Notes under the pieces: model-generated
What the model was told of the DNA's origin: nothing
Database searches by the model: none
The model's input: the letters and a program-made list of their open reading frames with translations, nothing else
Shown: positions 14,922 through 23,782 of the stretch, in pieces
Position numbering within the stretch: position 1 is the stretch's first letter
Layout: every line of letters starts with the position of its first letter
Program-made: the position numbers and the translations under genes
Source of the DNA: Hespellia stercorisuis DSM 15480
Lineage (GTDB): Bacteria > Bacillota > Clostridia > Lachnospirales > Lachnospiraceae
Direction: 5' to 3'
Assembly: GCF_900142165.1 (NCBI RefSeq)
Contig: NZ_FQZY01000042.1
Location: 1 to 38,242 of the forward strand
Length of the DNA stretch: 38,242 bases

Positions 14922-15446
14922 ATGAAAAAAATGAATTTACAGCTTTTCGCAGAAGCAATTCAGGGAAAGCGAATCGTGTACCTCTACAGAGTCAAGAGCA
15001 AAGCGGCACTGAAGGATGGAGCAACGCTTGCATTTACTACGGAGAACGGCCGGACGAAAAGTAAGGATGCAGACTCCACTGCAACAAAGGATGGAGCGAT
15101 CCGTACACCGGGAACGGCGGAGGTTGAGATTACAGCCACCAGCATCCTGTCCAAAGGAGATACGCTGGTCGAAGAGTTGGAGTCGGCACTTGACAATGAT
15201 GAATTGATTGAGGTCTGGGAGGTCAATCTGGAAGAGGCCGGAACCGGAGATAACGAATTCAAGGCAAAATATTTCCAGGGGTATCTGACGGAGATGGAGA
15301 AGACTTCCAACGCAGAGGACTTTGTGGAGGTATCTCTGACATTTGGAATCAATGGAAATGGTGTGGACGGTGAAGCAACTGTGAGTACGGAGCAGCAGGA
15401 GATCGCGGCGTATGTATTTACCGATACAAAGAAAACAGGGGAATAG
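14922..15446 (+). CDS. major tail (tube) protein, TP901-1 type
   Basis: This 174-residue protein starts at ATG 14922 after AAAGGAGAAGGAAATT. The N terminus MNLQLFA (residues 4-10) resembles a Prp cleavage site. The rest is beta-rich with acidic and threonine-rich stretches (TAEVEITATSILSKGDTLVEE) typical of phage major tail proteins of the TP901-1 group. It polymerises around the tape measure to form the tail tube. Next come the two tail assembly chaperone frames, the conserved order. Confidence 0.87.
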   Translation: MKKMNLQLFAEAIQGKRIVYLYRVKSKAALKDGATLAFTTENGRTKSKDADSTATKDGAIRTPGTAEVEITATSILSKGDTLVEELESALDNDELIEVWEVNLEEAGTGDNEFKAKYFQGYLTEMEKTSNAEDFVEVSLTFGINGNGVDGEATVSTEQQEIAAYVFTDTKKTGE

Positions 15447-15460
15447 GGAGGAATGCATAG

Positions 15461-15853
15461 ATGATGGAATTAACAATTGAAAATCAAGTGTATCAGTTTC
15501 ATTTTGGTATGGGCTTTTTAAGAGATATCAATAAGACAGTGGCGATGCCTGTGGATGGCATGCCTAACGTGAAAAAGAATGTGGGACTCAGGTACACTAT
15601 TATGAAACTGTATGATGGTGATGTGGAAGGGCTGGAAGAGGTGCTGAATACCGCGAATGCGGGACAGAGTCCGCGGGTGACCAAAATGCTGCTGGATTCG
15701 TACATTGACGATGAGGACACAGATATTGATGCTTTGTTCGAGGAAGTCATGGGTTTCTTAAAGACAGCCAATGCTACGAAGAAAGAGACTCTAAGCGTGC
15801 TCGAGACTATCGAGAAGGAAAAAGCGAAGATGGCAGCAAAGGAAGTATCGTAG
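15461..15853 (+). CDS. tail assembly chaperone, gpG-like
   Basis: This 130-residue protein starts at ATG 15461 (or 15464) after GGGAGGAATGCATAG. It is acidic and helical, with the pattern of small tail assembly chaperones that coat the tape measure protein before tube assembly. The C terminus is lysine/glutamate-rich. The -1 frame stays open across its 3' end and continues into the next gene, suggesting a programmed frameshift product. Confidence 0.82.
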   Translation: MMELTIENQVYQFHFGMGFLRDINKTVAMPVDGMPNVKKNVGLRYTIMKLYDGDVEGLEEVLNTANAGQSPRVTKMLLDSYIDDEDTDIDALFEEVMGFLKTANATKKETLSVLETIEKEKAKMAAKEVS

Positions 15854-15888
15854 ATGAGGAGGAAGACTCGGGGGAGGATTTTGAAGTT

Positions 15889-16212
15889 GTGTACCGGCAG
15901 ATCGCGCTGAACTGTTTCCGGTATCTGGACTTTAAGAGTTTTGCAGAGGTGGACAGGCTGACGATGCCGGAGTATAAGCTGCTTATGAAGGCTGTCCGGC
16001 TGAGAGAGATTGACAAGGATTATCGGAATCACCTGCAGGCTTTCCTTAATTTTTCAGTGAAGGCCGAGAAAAAAGTGGGGAAGAACAAATCTAAGCCAGT
16101 CTATAAGAGGTTCACCAATTTCTACAATTATGAAAAAGAGGTAGAGAAAGTGCTGCCGGACAAAAAGAAACAAAGTAGATTTTCCGGAATCGGGAAACTG
16201 CTTAAGAAGTAG
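15889..16212 (+). CDS. second tail chaperone part, gpT-like, probably made by -1 frameshift
   Basis: If translated alone it starts at GTG 15889 (107 residues), but the ribosome site is distant and weak. The frame is open upstream from at least 15781. A -1 shift from the gpG-like gene would join the two through an acidic linker (DEEEDSGED). The domain is basic, with FTNFYNYEKEVEKV near the end, as in C-terminal parts of clostridial tail chaperones. Coordinates cover only the part after the GTG; the fused product would start at 15461. Confidence 0.75.
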   Translation: MYRQIALNCFRYLDFKSFAEVDRLTMPEYKLLMKAVRLREIDKDYRNHLQAFLNFSVKAEKKVGKNKSKPVYKRFTNFYNYEKEVEKVLPDKKKQSRFSGIGKLLKK

Positions 16213-16222
16213 GAGGTGCCAG

Positions 16223-19200
16223 ATGGCGGAAAGTTATTCAGTAAAAGCAATATTGTCGGCGGTAGATTCTGGCTTTTCTTCTGTCATGAAGACCGCCTCC
16301 GCGTCAGCGGACAATTTGAAGAGCACTGTGACGAGCGGTCTGGGCTTTGGGGTGCTTATGGGGGTCGGTCAGCAGGCGTTTTCTGCGATCACAAGTGGGA
16401 TTGGGAGCATGGCATCGGAGATGAACTCCTCCAGTGCGGCATGGAAGACATTCACCGGAAATATGGAGATGAACGGGAAGACACCTGGAGAGATAAAAGC
16501 TATCAAAAATGAGCTGCAGCAATTTGCTCAGGATACCATCTACAGTTCATCAGATATGGCATCCACATTTGCGCAGTTGGAGGCAGTTGGTACCAAAGAC
16601 ACCTTGAAGCTTGTAAAAGGGTTTGGCGGCCTAGCGGCCGCTGCTGAAAATCCAAAGCAGGCCATGAAGACTCTGTCAACGCAGGCTACGCAGATGGCGG
16701 CCAAGCCTACTGTGGCATGGATGGACTTTAAACTTATGATGGAGCAGACACCTGCAGGTATTTCGGCGGTTGCAAAAGAGATGGGAATGACTTCCAAGGA
16801 ATTGGTGGCGAAGGTTCAGGATGGAACGGTGGCTACGGAGGATTTCTTCGATGCAATATCAAGAGTAGGGACAAACGATGCATTCACAAAGCTTGCGACA
16901 GAATATAAGACGGTGGATCAGGCAATGGATGGTCTTCAGGAAACGGTGGCGAATAAGCTGGCTCCGGCGTACGATGCGCTGTCAGCGATTGGGATTAAAG
17001 CAATCAGTGGAATCGTGGATAAGATTGGTGCTTTGGATGGAGAAAAGATATCCCAAAAGGTCATGTCTACCTTCAACACAATATCGAAATATTGGAATGA
17101 ATTTTCCGGTGCGATTGCAAAAACAGGTGCCTTACAAACATTAAAGGAAGCGTTTATAAATTTTGGAGATGCAGCAGCAAATGTATTTAAATCACTGGCA
17201 GATTCAGGAGCATTAACAGCAATAGGAACTGTGATTGGGAAAATCGTATCTACCGTTTCAAAAGCAGTGAGTGCGGTATCAAAATTTACGAGTAGTCTGA
17301 GTCCAGGAACAATTTCATCTATAACCGGAGGTCTATTAGCATTAATAACAGGGTTTAAAGCTTTTAATTTTTTAAAAAGCTTCAATCCATTTGGAATTTT
17401 CAAGTCAAGGGCTACAGATGCTATGGATGATGTAGCAAAATCAACAAATAGGTCAAAAAGCACTATTACTAAAGTGTTTAACGGTATTGCCAATGTTATA
17501 AAATCGTTTGTTCCAGTTGTCAAAAGTGCGTTTAGCGGTATATCTGGTGTGGTAAAAACCGCAGGAACAGCGATATCCACTGCTGCGAAAGGGATTGGGA
17601 CGGGATTATCGACTGCATTTAAAGGAATTGGCCAAGCACTCAAAATAGCCAACCCGGTATCTATATTAGCGATGGGGGCATCCATCGGAGTGGTGATTGC
17701 GGCTTTTGCATTGCTTGCAACACAGGGGCAGGGTGTGGCAAGCATTATTGAGGCGGTTGGTACAGCCATCGCCACGGTGATTACAGCAGTCGGAGGTGTT
17801 GTAGTAGGTATTATAGCGGCACTCATTCCGTCAGCGGCTGAAATAGCAGTGCTGATACAGGCAGTTGGAGTTGCTTTTGCGACATCAGCACCGGCTATTG
17901 CAGCTTTGGGGACAGCTATGTCAGCAGTTGCCACTGCAATTGGAGAGGCAGTATCGCAGATATTAACTGCTGTCACACCAATTGTATCAATTATATCTGA
18001 TACCTTTATCCAGATAGCCCAGATCATATCAGATACCATAGTCGGAATTATTCAGGCAATCGCGCCGTTTGTACCAGCTATATTAGATGCGTTTACACAA
18101 TGTACACAGATTATATCAGAAGCCATAGTAGCGATAGTGGAAGCACTGGCACCGTTCATGCCAAGTCTTCAAGAAATGGTAGAGGCAACATCACAGTCCA
18201 TTCAAGCTATCTGCGAATCATTTACTACACTTGTTAGTCAAATATCGCCAATTATAGAGAGCATTAAGAACTTGGTAAAACAGCTGGGAGATTCTATTAC
18301 AGAAATATTCGGGGCAATATCAGAGGTCATAACATCAGTGGGAGAAGTCATAACATCGATTCTTAGCGGAATTGCTGATATTATTTCGTCTGTTGGAGAT
18401 GCGGCATTGAATGCTGGGACAGGATTCAACCAGCTTGCGCAGGGAATACAGATTATTACGGAATTGAATCTGATGGATATGGCAACAAGTCTGGGTGCTG
18501 TTGCATTGGGAATTGGTGAAATTACAGCAGTTTCGGGCGGTCTTTCAGAAGCGGCGTCCGCTTTAGGTGCAATTGCAAGTAATGCAATTACAGCTGCGGC
18601 ATCTATGGGTGGCATTGCATCATCAGCGGCAGTCGTAGGAAGTAGCTTAGATACTCTTGAAAGTAAGGCGAAAAGCGCTATGTCTGGAATGATTTCAGTA
18701 TTCTCCAACGCGGTGGGAAGAGCGCGGGCAATTGGAATGCAGATAGGCACGGGCCTGAGCAACAGTGTGCAAAGTGGATTGGGAAGATTATCATCTATCG
18801 CGAGTACTGCGATGGGACAGTTCAACGCGGCATTGCAGTCAGGTGGCAGTCAGGCTGTGGCAATATCGTACAGCACCGCCAGTGCGATCATATCTGCGCT
18901 CGGAACGGCATCAAGCGGAGCGTATAGCTGTGGATATAACATTGGGGCCGGTCTGGCATCCGGAATGAGTGCGAGTCTCGGAGAGGTGCGAAGCATGGCA
19001 GCGCAACTGGCAGAAGCAGCGGAGGCGGCAATCCGGGCAAAAGCACAGATACACAGCCCTTCAAGAGTGGCGGACAAGCTGGGAAGTTATTTCGGTACTG
19101 GATACGTAAACGGAATAGCATCAAAAGTAAGAGATGCTGCGAAAGCGGCAAGGGATCTCGTACAGATTCCAAGTATTCCGGCACTGGATATGGAACTCGC

Positions 19201-19387
19201 TTATAGCGGGGCAGGTGAAAGCCGGAATTTAAACGGAGATTACAGCTATGACAGAAAAATGTATATTTATTTAGAAGCGCCGGTTAACATTGAAGGACGT
19301 CAGGTGGCGAAGGCATCTGCGGCTTATACGCAGGAAGAGCTTCAGAAGATGGAAAAGATGAAAAAATATCTCAGAGGTGAGAAATGA
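16223..19387 (+). CDS. tail tape measure protein
   Basis: This 1054-residue protein starts at ATG 16223 after TAGGAGGTGCCAG. It sets tail length and helps DNA pass the membrane. Residues ~75-235 carry the conserved tape-measure domain (WKTFTGNMEMNGKTPGEI, ASTFAQLEAVGTKD). Hydrophobic helices at about 485-560 and long alanine/isoleucine-rich repeats follow. The C-terminal AQIHSPSRVADKLGSYFGTG motif is common in clostridial tape measures. From about base 17100 to 18650 codon use is more AT-rich than on either side, pointing to mosaic exchange. The Dit gene overlaps its stop by 4 bp. Confidence 0.95.
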   Translation: MAESYSVKAILSAVDSGFSSVMKTASASADNLKSTVTSGLGFGVLMGVGQQAFSAITSGIGSMASEMNSSSAAWKTFTGNMEMNGKTPGEIKAIKNELQQFAQDTIYSSSDMASTFAQLEAVGTKDTLKLVKGFGGLAAAAENPKQAMKTLSTQATQMAAKPTVAWMDFKLMMEQTPAGISAVAKEMGMTSKELVAKVQDGTVATEDFFDAISRVGTNDAFTKLATEYKTVDQAMDGLQETVANKLAPAYDALSAIGIKAISGIVDKIGALDGEKISQKVMSTFNTISKYWNEFSGAIAKTGALQTLKEAFINFGDAAANVFKSLADSGALTAIGTVIGKIVSTVSKAVSAVSKFTSSLSPGTISSITGGLLALITGFKAFNFLKSFNPFGIFKSRATDAMDDVAKSTNRSKSTITKVFNGIANVIKSFVPVVKSAFSGISGVVKTAGTAISTAAKGIGTGLSTAFKGIGQALKIANPVSILAMGASIGVVIAAFALLATQGQGVASIIEAVGTAIATVITAVGGVVVGIIAALIPSAAEIAVLIQAVGVAFATSAPAIAALGTAMSAVATAIGEAVSQILTAVTPIVSIISDTFIQIAQIISDTIVGIIQAIAPFVPAILDAFTQCTQIISEAIVAIVEALAPFMPSLQEMVEATSQSIQAICESFTTLVSQISPIIESIKNLVKQLGDSITEIFGAISEVITSVGEVITSILSGIADIISSVGDAALNAGTGFNQLAQGIQIITELNLMDMATSLGAVALGIGEITAVSGGLSEAASALGAIASNAITAAASMGGIASSAAVVGSSLDTLESKAKSAMSGMISVFSNAVGRARAIGMQIGTGLSNSVQSGLGRLSSIASTAMGQFNAALQSGGSQAVAISYSTASAIISALGTASSGAYSCGYNIGAGLASGMSASLGEVRSMAAQLAEAAEAAIRAKAQIHSPSRVADKLGSYFGTGYVNGIASKVRDAAKAARDLVQIPSIPALDMELAYSGAGESRNLNGDYSYDRKMYIYLEAPVNIEGRQVAKASAAYTQEELQKMEKMKKYLRGEK

Positions 19388-20916
19388 TGTATAAATTTGT
19401 TGATGTCAATGAGGTTCCTGCCGGAAGTGTTTTGCCGGCGGAGGCGATGAAGTTTAATGGAACGTATTTTGAAAGGGAGATTCCCGGATACCGGACACTG
19501 CATGTGAGCGGGAGAGAGGCATTCTCTGCAGAGATATCGGAGCGGATTATCCAAGGGGTTGACGGAGCTCAGTTTGTTGAGAGCCGTCTGCCTACCCGTA
19601 CACTCACAGTGACATACCAGATCATTGCCGCAGACGATGAGGCGTATCGGGCGGCGTTCAACAAATTGAATGGGCTGCTGAATGTGGAGCGGGTGAAGGT
19701 TTTGTTTAATGATGAACCGGGGAAGTATTTTATCGGCACGAGATCCAGCTGCGGGGATGTGGAGCCGGGGCGGAACTGTGTGACTGGAGAAATCGAGATC
19801 TATTGCCTGGATCCGCGAAAATATTCGACGGTAATGAAAGAGTTTACTGCGATAAAAAATGAGGACGGGGTGATGGAGGCTACCATCATAAACGAGGGAA
19901 CAGTTCCAGTGGCGATAGACTATGAGGTCTGTCATTCGGATGAAAGTGGGTTTGTCGGGATTATAAGTGAACAGGGAGCCATGCAGTATGGATCAGCGGA
20001 TGAACTGGACAAAGAAAAAAAGGCGAAATCACAGAGGCTGATCAATTATAAGGATGGAGAGGACTTTGCGGCCATGACCAATGGTCTGGGAACGCTCACG
20101 GAATCTACGATACTAAAGAATGGAACATTTAAAACAGTGACCCTGACGGGAAAGAAGTATCTGGCTCTTGCGGATGTCGGGAGCGGACCATACTGGCATG
20201 GTGCAAGTAAACGTATCGTGATCCCGGCAGATTCTAATGGCGTAAGTGGAACAAACAAGTATACGCTTACCGCAAAGGTCTGGTATGAGACGGGTTTTGT
20301 CAAACAGACGGGACTTTTGGAAGTCATTGTGGAGGACACGAATGGGGAGATACTTCAGGACGTTCATATCCACAAGGGATCGCCATCGAATAACATTGCT
20401 AATTTTACCATGCGTGTCGGGGGAAAGGATGTGAAAACAATTAACTATGAACCTACGTATGAGGCTGCGACAAAACAGTCAGACGGGGATTTTGCAATGA
20501 CAAAAACCGGTGAGCTCTTCGAGTTCAAATTTGGCGGTAAAAAATATCACTTCCGAAACGCGGCTCTTGCAAACAGAAAAGCAGCTGCGATTACAGTTTT
20601 TCTGGGGCAGTTCGGAACGCGTGGCGGCGGGAGTAATCTCGTTACAAGAATGTATCTGTACAGCATGAGTTTTAAAAAGAATAATGTAACCTATTATGCC
20701 GACATTCCGAACCGCTATCAGGAAGGGGATGTATGCACGATTGACGGGGCGAAGACGAAGTTTTATGTGAATGGCGTAAATTCTACGGAGGATGAGGTTC
20801 TTGGTACAAAATATTTCATGGCACCGCCAGGGACGAGTAAGGTTCAGTTTGTGGTTTCGGACTGGTGTGACAAGCAGCCCACCGCGGTGGCCAGAATCAG
20901 GGAGGCATATTTGTAA
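19384..20916 (+). CDS. distal tail protein (Dit)
   Basis: This 510-residue protein starts at ATG 19384 (ATGATG) after AGAGGTGAGAA. The N-terminal ~170 residues, with RTLHVSGREAF and GEIEIYCLDPRKYS, match siphovirus Dit proteins, which form the hub between tube and tip. The remaining ~340 residues are an extension unusual for a minimal Dit. It contains beta-rich stretches (YTLTAKVWYETG, YLYSMSFKKNNV) that may be a carbohydrate-binding module. This would be an 'evolved' Dit aiding host binding, by inference. Confidence 0.85.
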   Translation: MMYKFVDVNEVPAGSVLPAEAMKFNGTYFEREIPGYRTLHVSGREAFSAEISERIIQGVDGAQFVESRLPTRTLTVTYQIIAADDEAYRAAFNKLNGLLNVERVKVLFNDEPGKYFIGTRSSCGDVEPGRNCVTGEIEIYCLDPRKYSTVMKEFTAIKNEDGVMEATIINEGTVPVAIDYEVCHSDESGFVGIISEQGAMQYGSADELDKEKKAKSQRLINYKDGEDFAAMTNGLGTLTESTILKNGTFKTVTLTGKKYLALADVGSGPYWHGASKRIVIPADSNGVSGTNKYTLTAKVWYETGFVKQTGLLEVIVEDTNGEILQDVHIHKGSPSNNIANFTMRVGGKDVKTINYEPTYEAATKQSDGDFAMTKTGELFEFKFGGKKYHFRNAALANRKAAAITVFLGQFGTRGGGSNLVTRMYLYSMSFKKNNVTYYADIPNRYQEGDVCTIDGAKTKFYVNGVNSTEDEVLGTKYFMAPPGTSKVQFVVSDWCDKQPTAVARIREAYL

Positions 20917-22670
20917 TGGAATTGGTGAGGATCGCAGTGCTGGACGCATATGACGCGGTGTGTACTTTCATGGATAACAGCGCAGAGGAGTCTTTGAATT
21001 ATTGGGATGATGATCTGCATGAATATCTGCAGGGAACCGCAAGTACGTTTGCATTCACAGTGTCCGCAGATTCGGAGGACAGCCTGTACCTTGTTGCCGG
21101 CAATAAGATATCATTTCAATACAACAAAAGAGATTACTACATGAACATTGTACATGTTGAGCGGGATGAGGAGATTGTGTCGGTTGAGGCCTACAGCCTG
21201 AATTTTGAACTTTTAAATGAGCAGGTAGGACCATACAAGGCAGCGGCGGCAATGAGCCTGGAAGAATACCTTGCATTGTTCAATTCAGAGAAAGTGCTGA
21301 CAGTCAGAAGAAATGAGGTTTCTGACAGAAAGATAAAGCATGAATGGACTGGGAGTTCTACGATACTTGCGAGATTGTTTTCACTTGCGACTGTTTTTTC
21401 GGCAGAGGTGGAGTTTGAACCGGTCTTGAATAAGGACCATTCACTGGCAGAAATCGTGGTGAACTTTTATAAAGAGCATACGGACTCTGTGCAGGGCATC
21501 GGAAAGGATCGGGAAGACATTGTGCTGCGGTATGGCGCAAGCATTTATGGCGTGCGAAAGAAAACGGATATTGTGGAGCTGTACACGGCCATCCGGCCGA
21601 CCGGGAAGGATGGCCTCGGAATATATGATCTGGAAAAAACAGAACTTGATGCGGAGGGAGAAGTAGAATATCAGTCGGTGAAGGGGGATGGAGCAATCCG
21701 GGCGGTACAGGCGCGGGATCGGTTTCCGTCCAACCTGATGAATAAAAAGGATGGGTACATTCTGGTGGATTGGTCCTATGAGACATCCAATGTAAATTCA
21801 TTGTATGGTCGTGCGCTGGCGGAACTGAAGAAAAATTGTGTGCCAAAGGTTTCTTATGAAGTGGATGGTTATTTTGACATCAGAATCGGGGACACAGTCA
21901 CGATAGCGGACGAAGAATATAATCCGCCACTCTACCTCAAAGCGAGAGTTTCGGAACAAATCCGCAGTTTTACTGATCGGACAAAATGCAAGACAACGTT
22001 TAGTAACTTCACAGAGCTTCAAAGCCAGATAGATCCGGCACTTCTTGCGCAGGTGAATGCGCTGGTGGAGGCGAGCCGGTTATATACATGCTCTATAATC
22101 TCGGATCACGGCATTTTTTTCAAAAACAGTGTGGGCAGCACCACTTTGACAGCATTGGTCATGGACGGAGGGAAGGATGTCACTGATGCCATGGTCATCA
22201 AATGGAAAAAAGATGGGGCGGATCTCGATGGTGGGAAAAGCGTAGTTATACAGGCAGCGGACATTATGGAGAAGGCAGTGTATCGATTCGAGGCACTGGA
22301 TGACGAGGGCAGTGTGAAAGGAGTCAGCGAGGTCACTGTTACCAATGTGTCGGACGGCACGGATGGAGAGGATGCAACACTTGTCCGAATTGAATCGTCG
22401 CGAGGGACTGTATTTAAGAATAATTCGATAGCAACAGTTTTGAGTGTGGTCGTATATCATGGTTCAAAGCGGATCACGGACATCAGCACGCTTCGGGATG
22501 TTTATGGACAGAATGCATTTCTGGAGTGGTCATGGCAGAAGCTGGATGAGGCAACATTCGGGGTGATTTCATCATCGGATAAGATGATTGGAAGCGGTGG
22601 CTTCACGCTTACTATAAGTTCAGACGAAGTTGATGGAAAGTGCACATTCATGTGTGAACTTAAAAACTAA
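20916..22670 (+). CDS. tail tip / baseplate hub protein (Tal-like) with Ig-like tail
   Basis: This 584-residue protein starts at ATG 20916, overlapping the Dit stop, after AGGGAGGC. The N-terminal ~370 residues form the tail-associated hub fold (DLHEYLQGTASTFAF, VDWSYETSNVNSLYGRALAE). From ~390 on there are two Ig-like modules beginning HGIFFKNSVGSTTLTALV and RGTVFKNNSIATVLSVVV. A related module ends the next gene. No peptidase motif is seen, so I do not call it an endolysin. Confidence 0.85.
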   Translation: MELVRIAVLDAYDAVCTFMDNSAEESLNYWDDDLHEYLQGTASTFAFTVSADSEDSLYLVAGNKISFQYNKRDYYMNIVHVERDEEIVSVEAYSLNFELLNEQVGPYKAAAAMSLEEYLALFNSEKVLTVRRNEVSDRKIKHEWTGSSTILARLFSLATVFSAEVEFEPVLNKDHSLAEIVVNFYKEHTDSVQGIGKDREDIVLRYGASIYGVRKKTDIVELYTAIRPTGKDGLGIYDLEKTELDAEGEVEYQSVKGDGAIRAVQARDRFPSNLMNKKDGYILVDWSYETSNVNSLYGRALAELKKNCVPKVSYEVDGYFDIRIGDTVTIADEEYNPPLYLKARVSEQIRSFTDRTKCKTTFSNFTELQSQIDPALLAQVNALVEASRLYTCSIISDHGIFFKNSVGSTTLTALVMDGGKDVTDAMVIKWKKDGADLDGGKSVVIQAADIMEKAVYRFEALDDEGSVKGVSEVTVTNVSDGTDGEDATLVRIESSRGTVFKNNSIATVLSVVVYHGSKRITDISTLRDVYGQNAFLEWSWQKLDEATFGVISSSDKMIGSGGFTLTISSDEVDGKCTFMCELKN

Positions 22671-22690
22671 ATTCAAGGAGGAAATAATTC

Positions 22691-23779
22691 ATGGGTATTA
22701 AAGCAGGAGATCAAATCACAATTGTTGACGTTACAGATGCATATTCGGTGATATTAACATCAGAGGCATATACCTTTGTTGGTAACACAAGTGGCGTTGC
22801 ATCAGGAGCAACATGCACCACTCAGGCAGTAGCATTCTGTGGGACAAATCAATGTTCCTCAGTCTCGGTAACCGCTGCTGATATCGCGTGTCCTACCGGT
22901 ATTAGTGCTAGTATTACGGGAAGCGGAACCAAAGCTGTAACAATCACATTCACGACAACAGCTACCGTTGCATCAGCTTGCGAAGCTACAATTCCGGTAG
23001 TGGTTGATGGCATTACGGTTAACAAGATTTTCTCATTTGCAGTGGCGAAGCAGGGCGTTCAGGGTAATACTGGTGGTACGGGAGCACAGGGACCTCAAGG
23101 ACCCGCTGGAACATCAGTAACAGTAAGTTCTCAATCGGTGACATATCAAAAAAGTAGTAACGGAACTACTCCTCCTACCGGAACATGGAGTACAAGTGTT
23201 GTTTCTGCTGATGTTGGTGGTTATTTATGGACAAAAACTGTAGTCAATTATTCTGATGGCAAGTCAACAACATCATACTCAGTTGCATATCACGGAACAA
23301 ATGGTACTCAAGGACCCGCTGGAACATCGGTAACGGTAAGTTCTCAATCTGTAACCTATCAAGCAAGCACGAATGGAACTACAGCACCTACTGAAACATG
23401 GGGGACTACGCTACCAACTGTTCCACAAGGATCATATTTATGGACAAAAACCGTTGTTACCTATTCCGATGGTAAGTCGACGACAGCGTACTCAGTTGCT
23501 AGGCAAGGAGCTAATGGCGAAGATGCCATCACAATGAGTATCACAAGCTCGAATGGAACGGTATTTAAAAACAACTCAGGCTCAACCGTATTGACCGCAC
23601 ATGTATATAAGGCCGGGATAGAACAGACAATCACGGACGCTGGTGTATGTGGGACACTCGGTTCAGTCAAGTGGTATAAGGCGGGGAGCACGACAGCTGT
23701 CGCAACAGCGAAAACACTGACGGTATCGGCCTCAGATGTCGCAAATGCTGTCGCTTATACCTGTCAGCTGGAGGGGTAA
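22691..23779 (+). CDS. repeat-containing tail fibre protein with collagen-like segments
   Basis: This 362-residue protein starts at ATG 22691 after AAGGAGGAAATAATTC. Residues 1-125 are a threonine/alanine-rich beta domain with cysteines. Short G-x-y runs (GAQGPQGPAG, GTQGPAG) then separate two tandem ~65-residue repeats, each beginning GTSVTVSSQSVTYQ and containing YLWTKTVV and YSDGKSTT. The last ~85 residues carry the FKNNS-type Ig module shared with the Tal gene. It is likely a trimeric fibre or tip accessory exposed on the virion. Confidence 0.8.
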   Translation: MGIKAGDQITIVDVTDAYSVILTSEAYTFVGNTSGVASGATCTTQAVAFCGTNQCSSVSVTAADIACPTGISASITGSGTKAVTITFTTTATVASACEATIPVVVDGITVNKIFSFAVAKQGVQGNTGGTGAQGPQGPAGTSVTVSSQSVTYQKSSNGTTPPTGTWSTSVVSADVGGYLWTKTVVNYSDGKSTTSYSVAYHGTNGTQGPAGTSVTVSSQSVTYQASTNGTTAPTETWGTTLPTVPQGSYLWTKTVVTYSDGKSTTAYSVARQGANGEDAITMSITSSNGTVFKNNSGSTVLTAHVYKAGIEQTITDAGVCGTLGSVKWYKAGSTTAVATAKTLTVSASDVANAVAYTCQLEG

Positions 23780-23782
23780 TGC

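Noticed and set aside
16936-18039. Long minus-strand frame (367 codons) inside the tape measure gene
   Set aside because: It is a mirror of the alanine/isoleucine-rich tape-measure repeats. The repetitive A/I/P/T composition and lack of a ribosome site mark it as a shadow.
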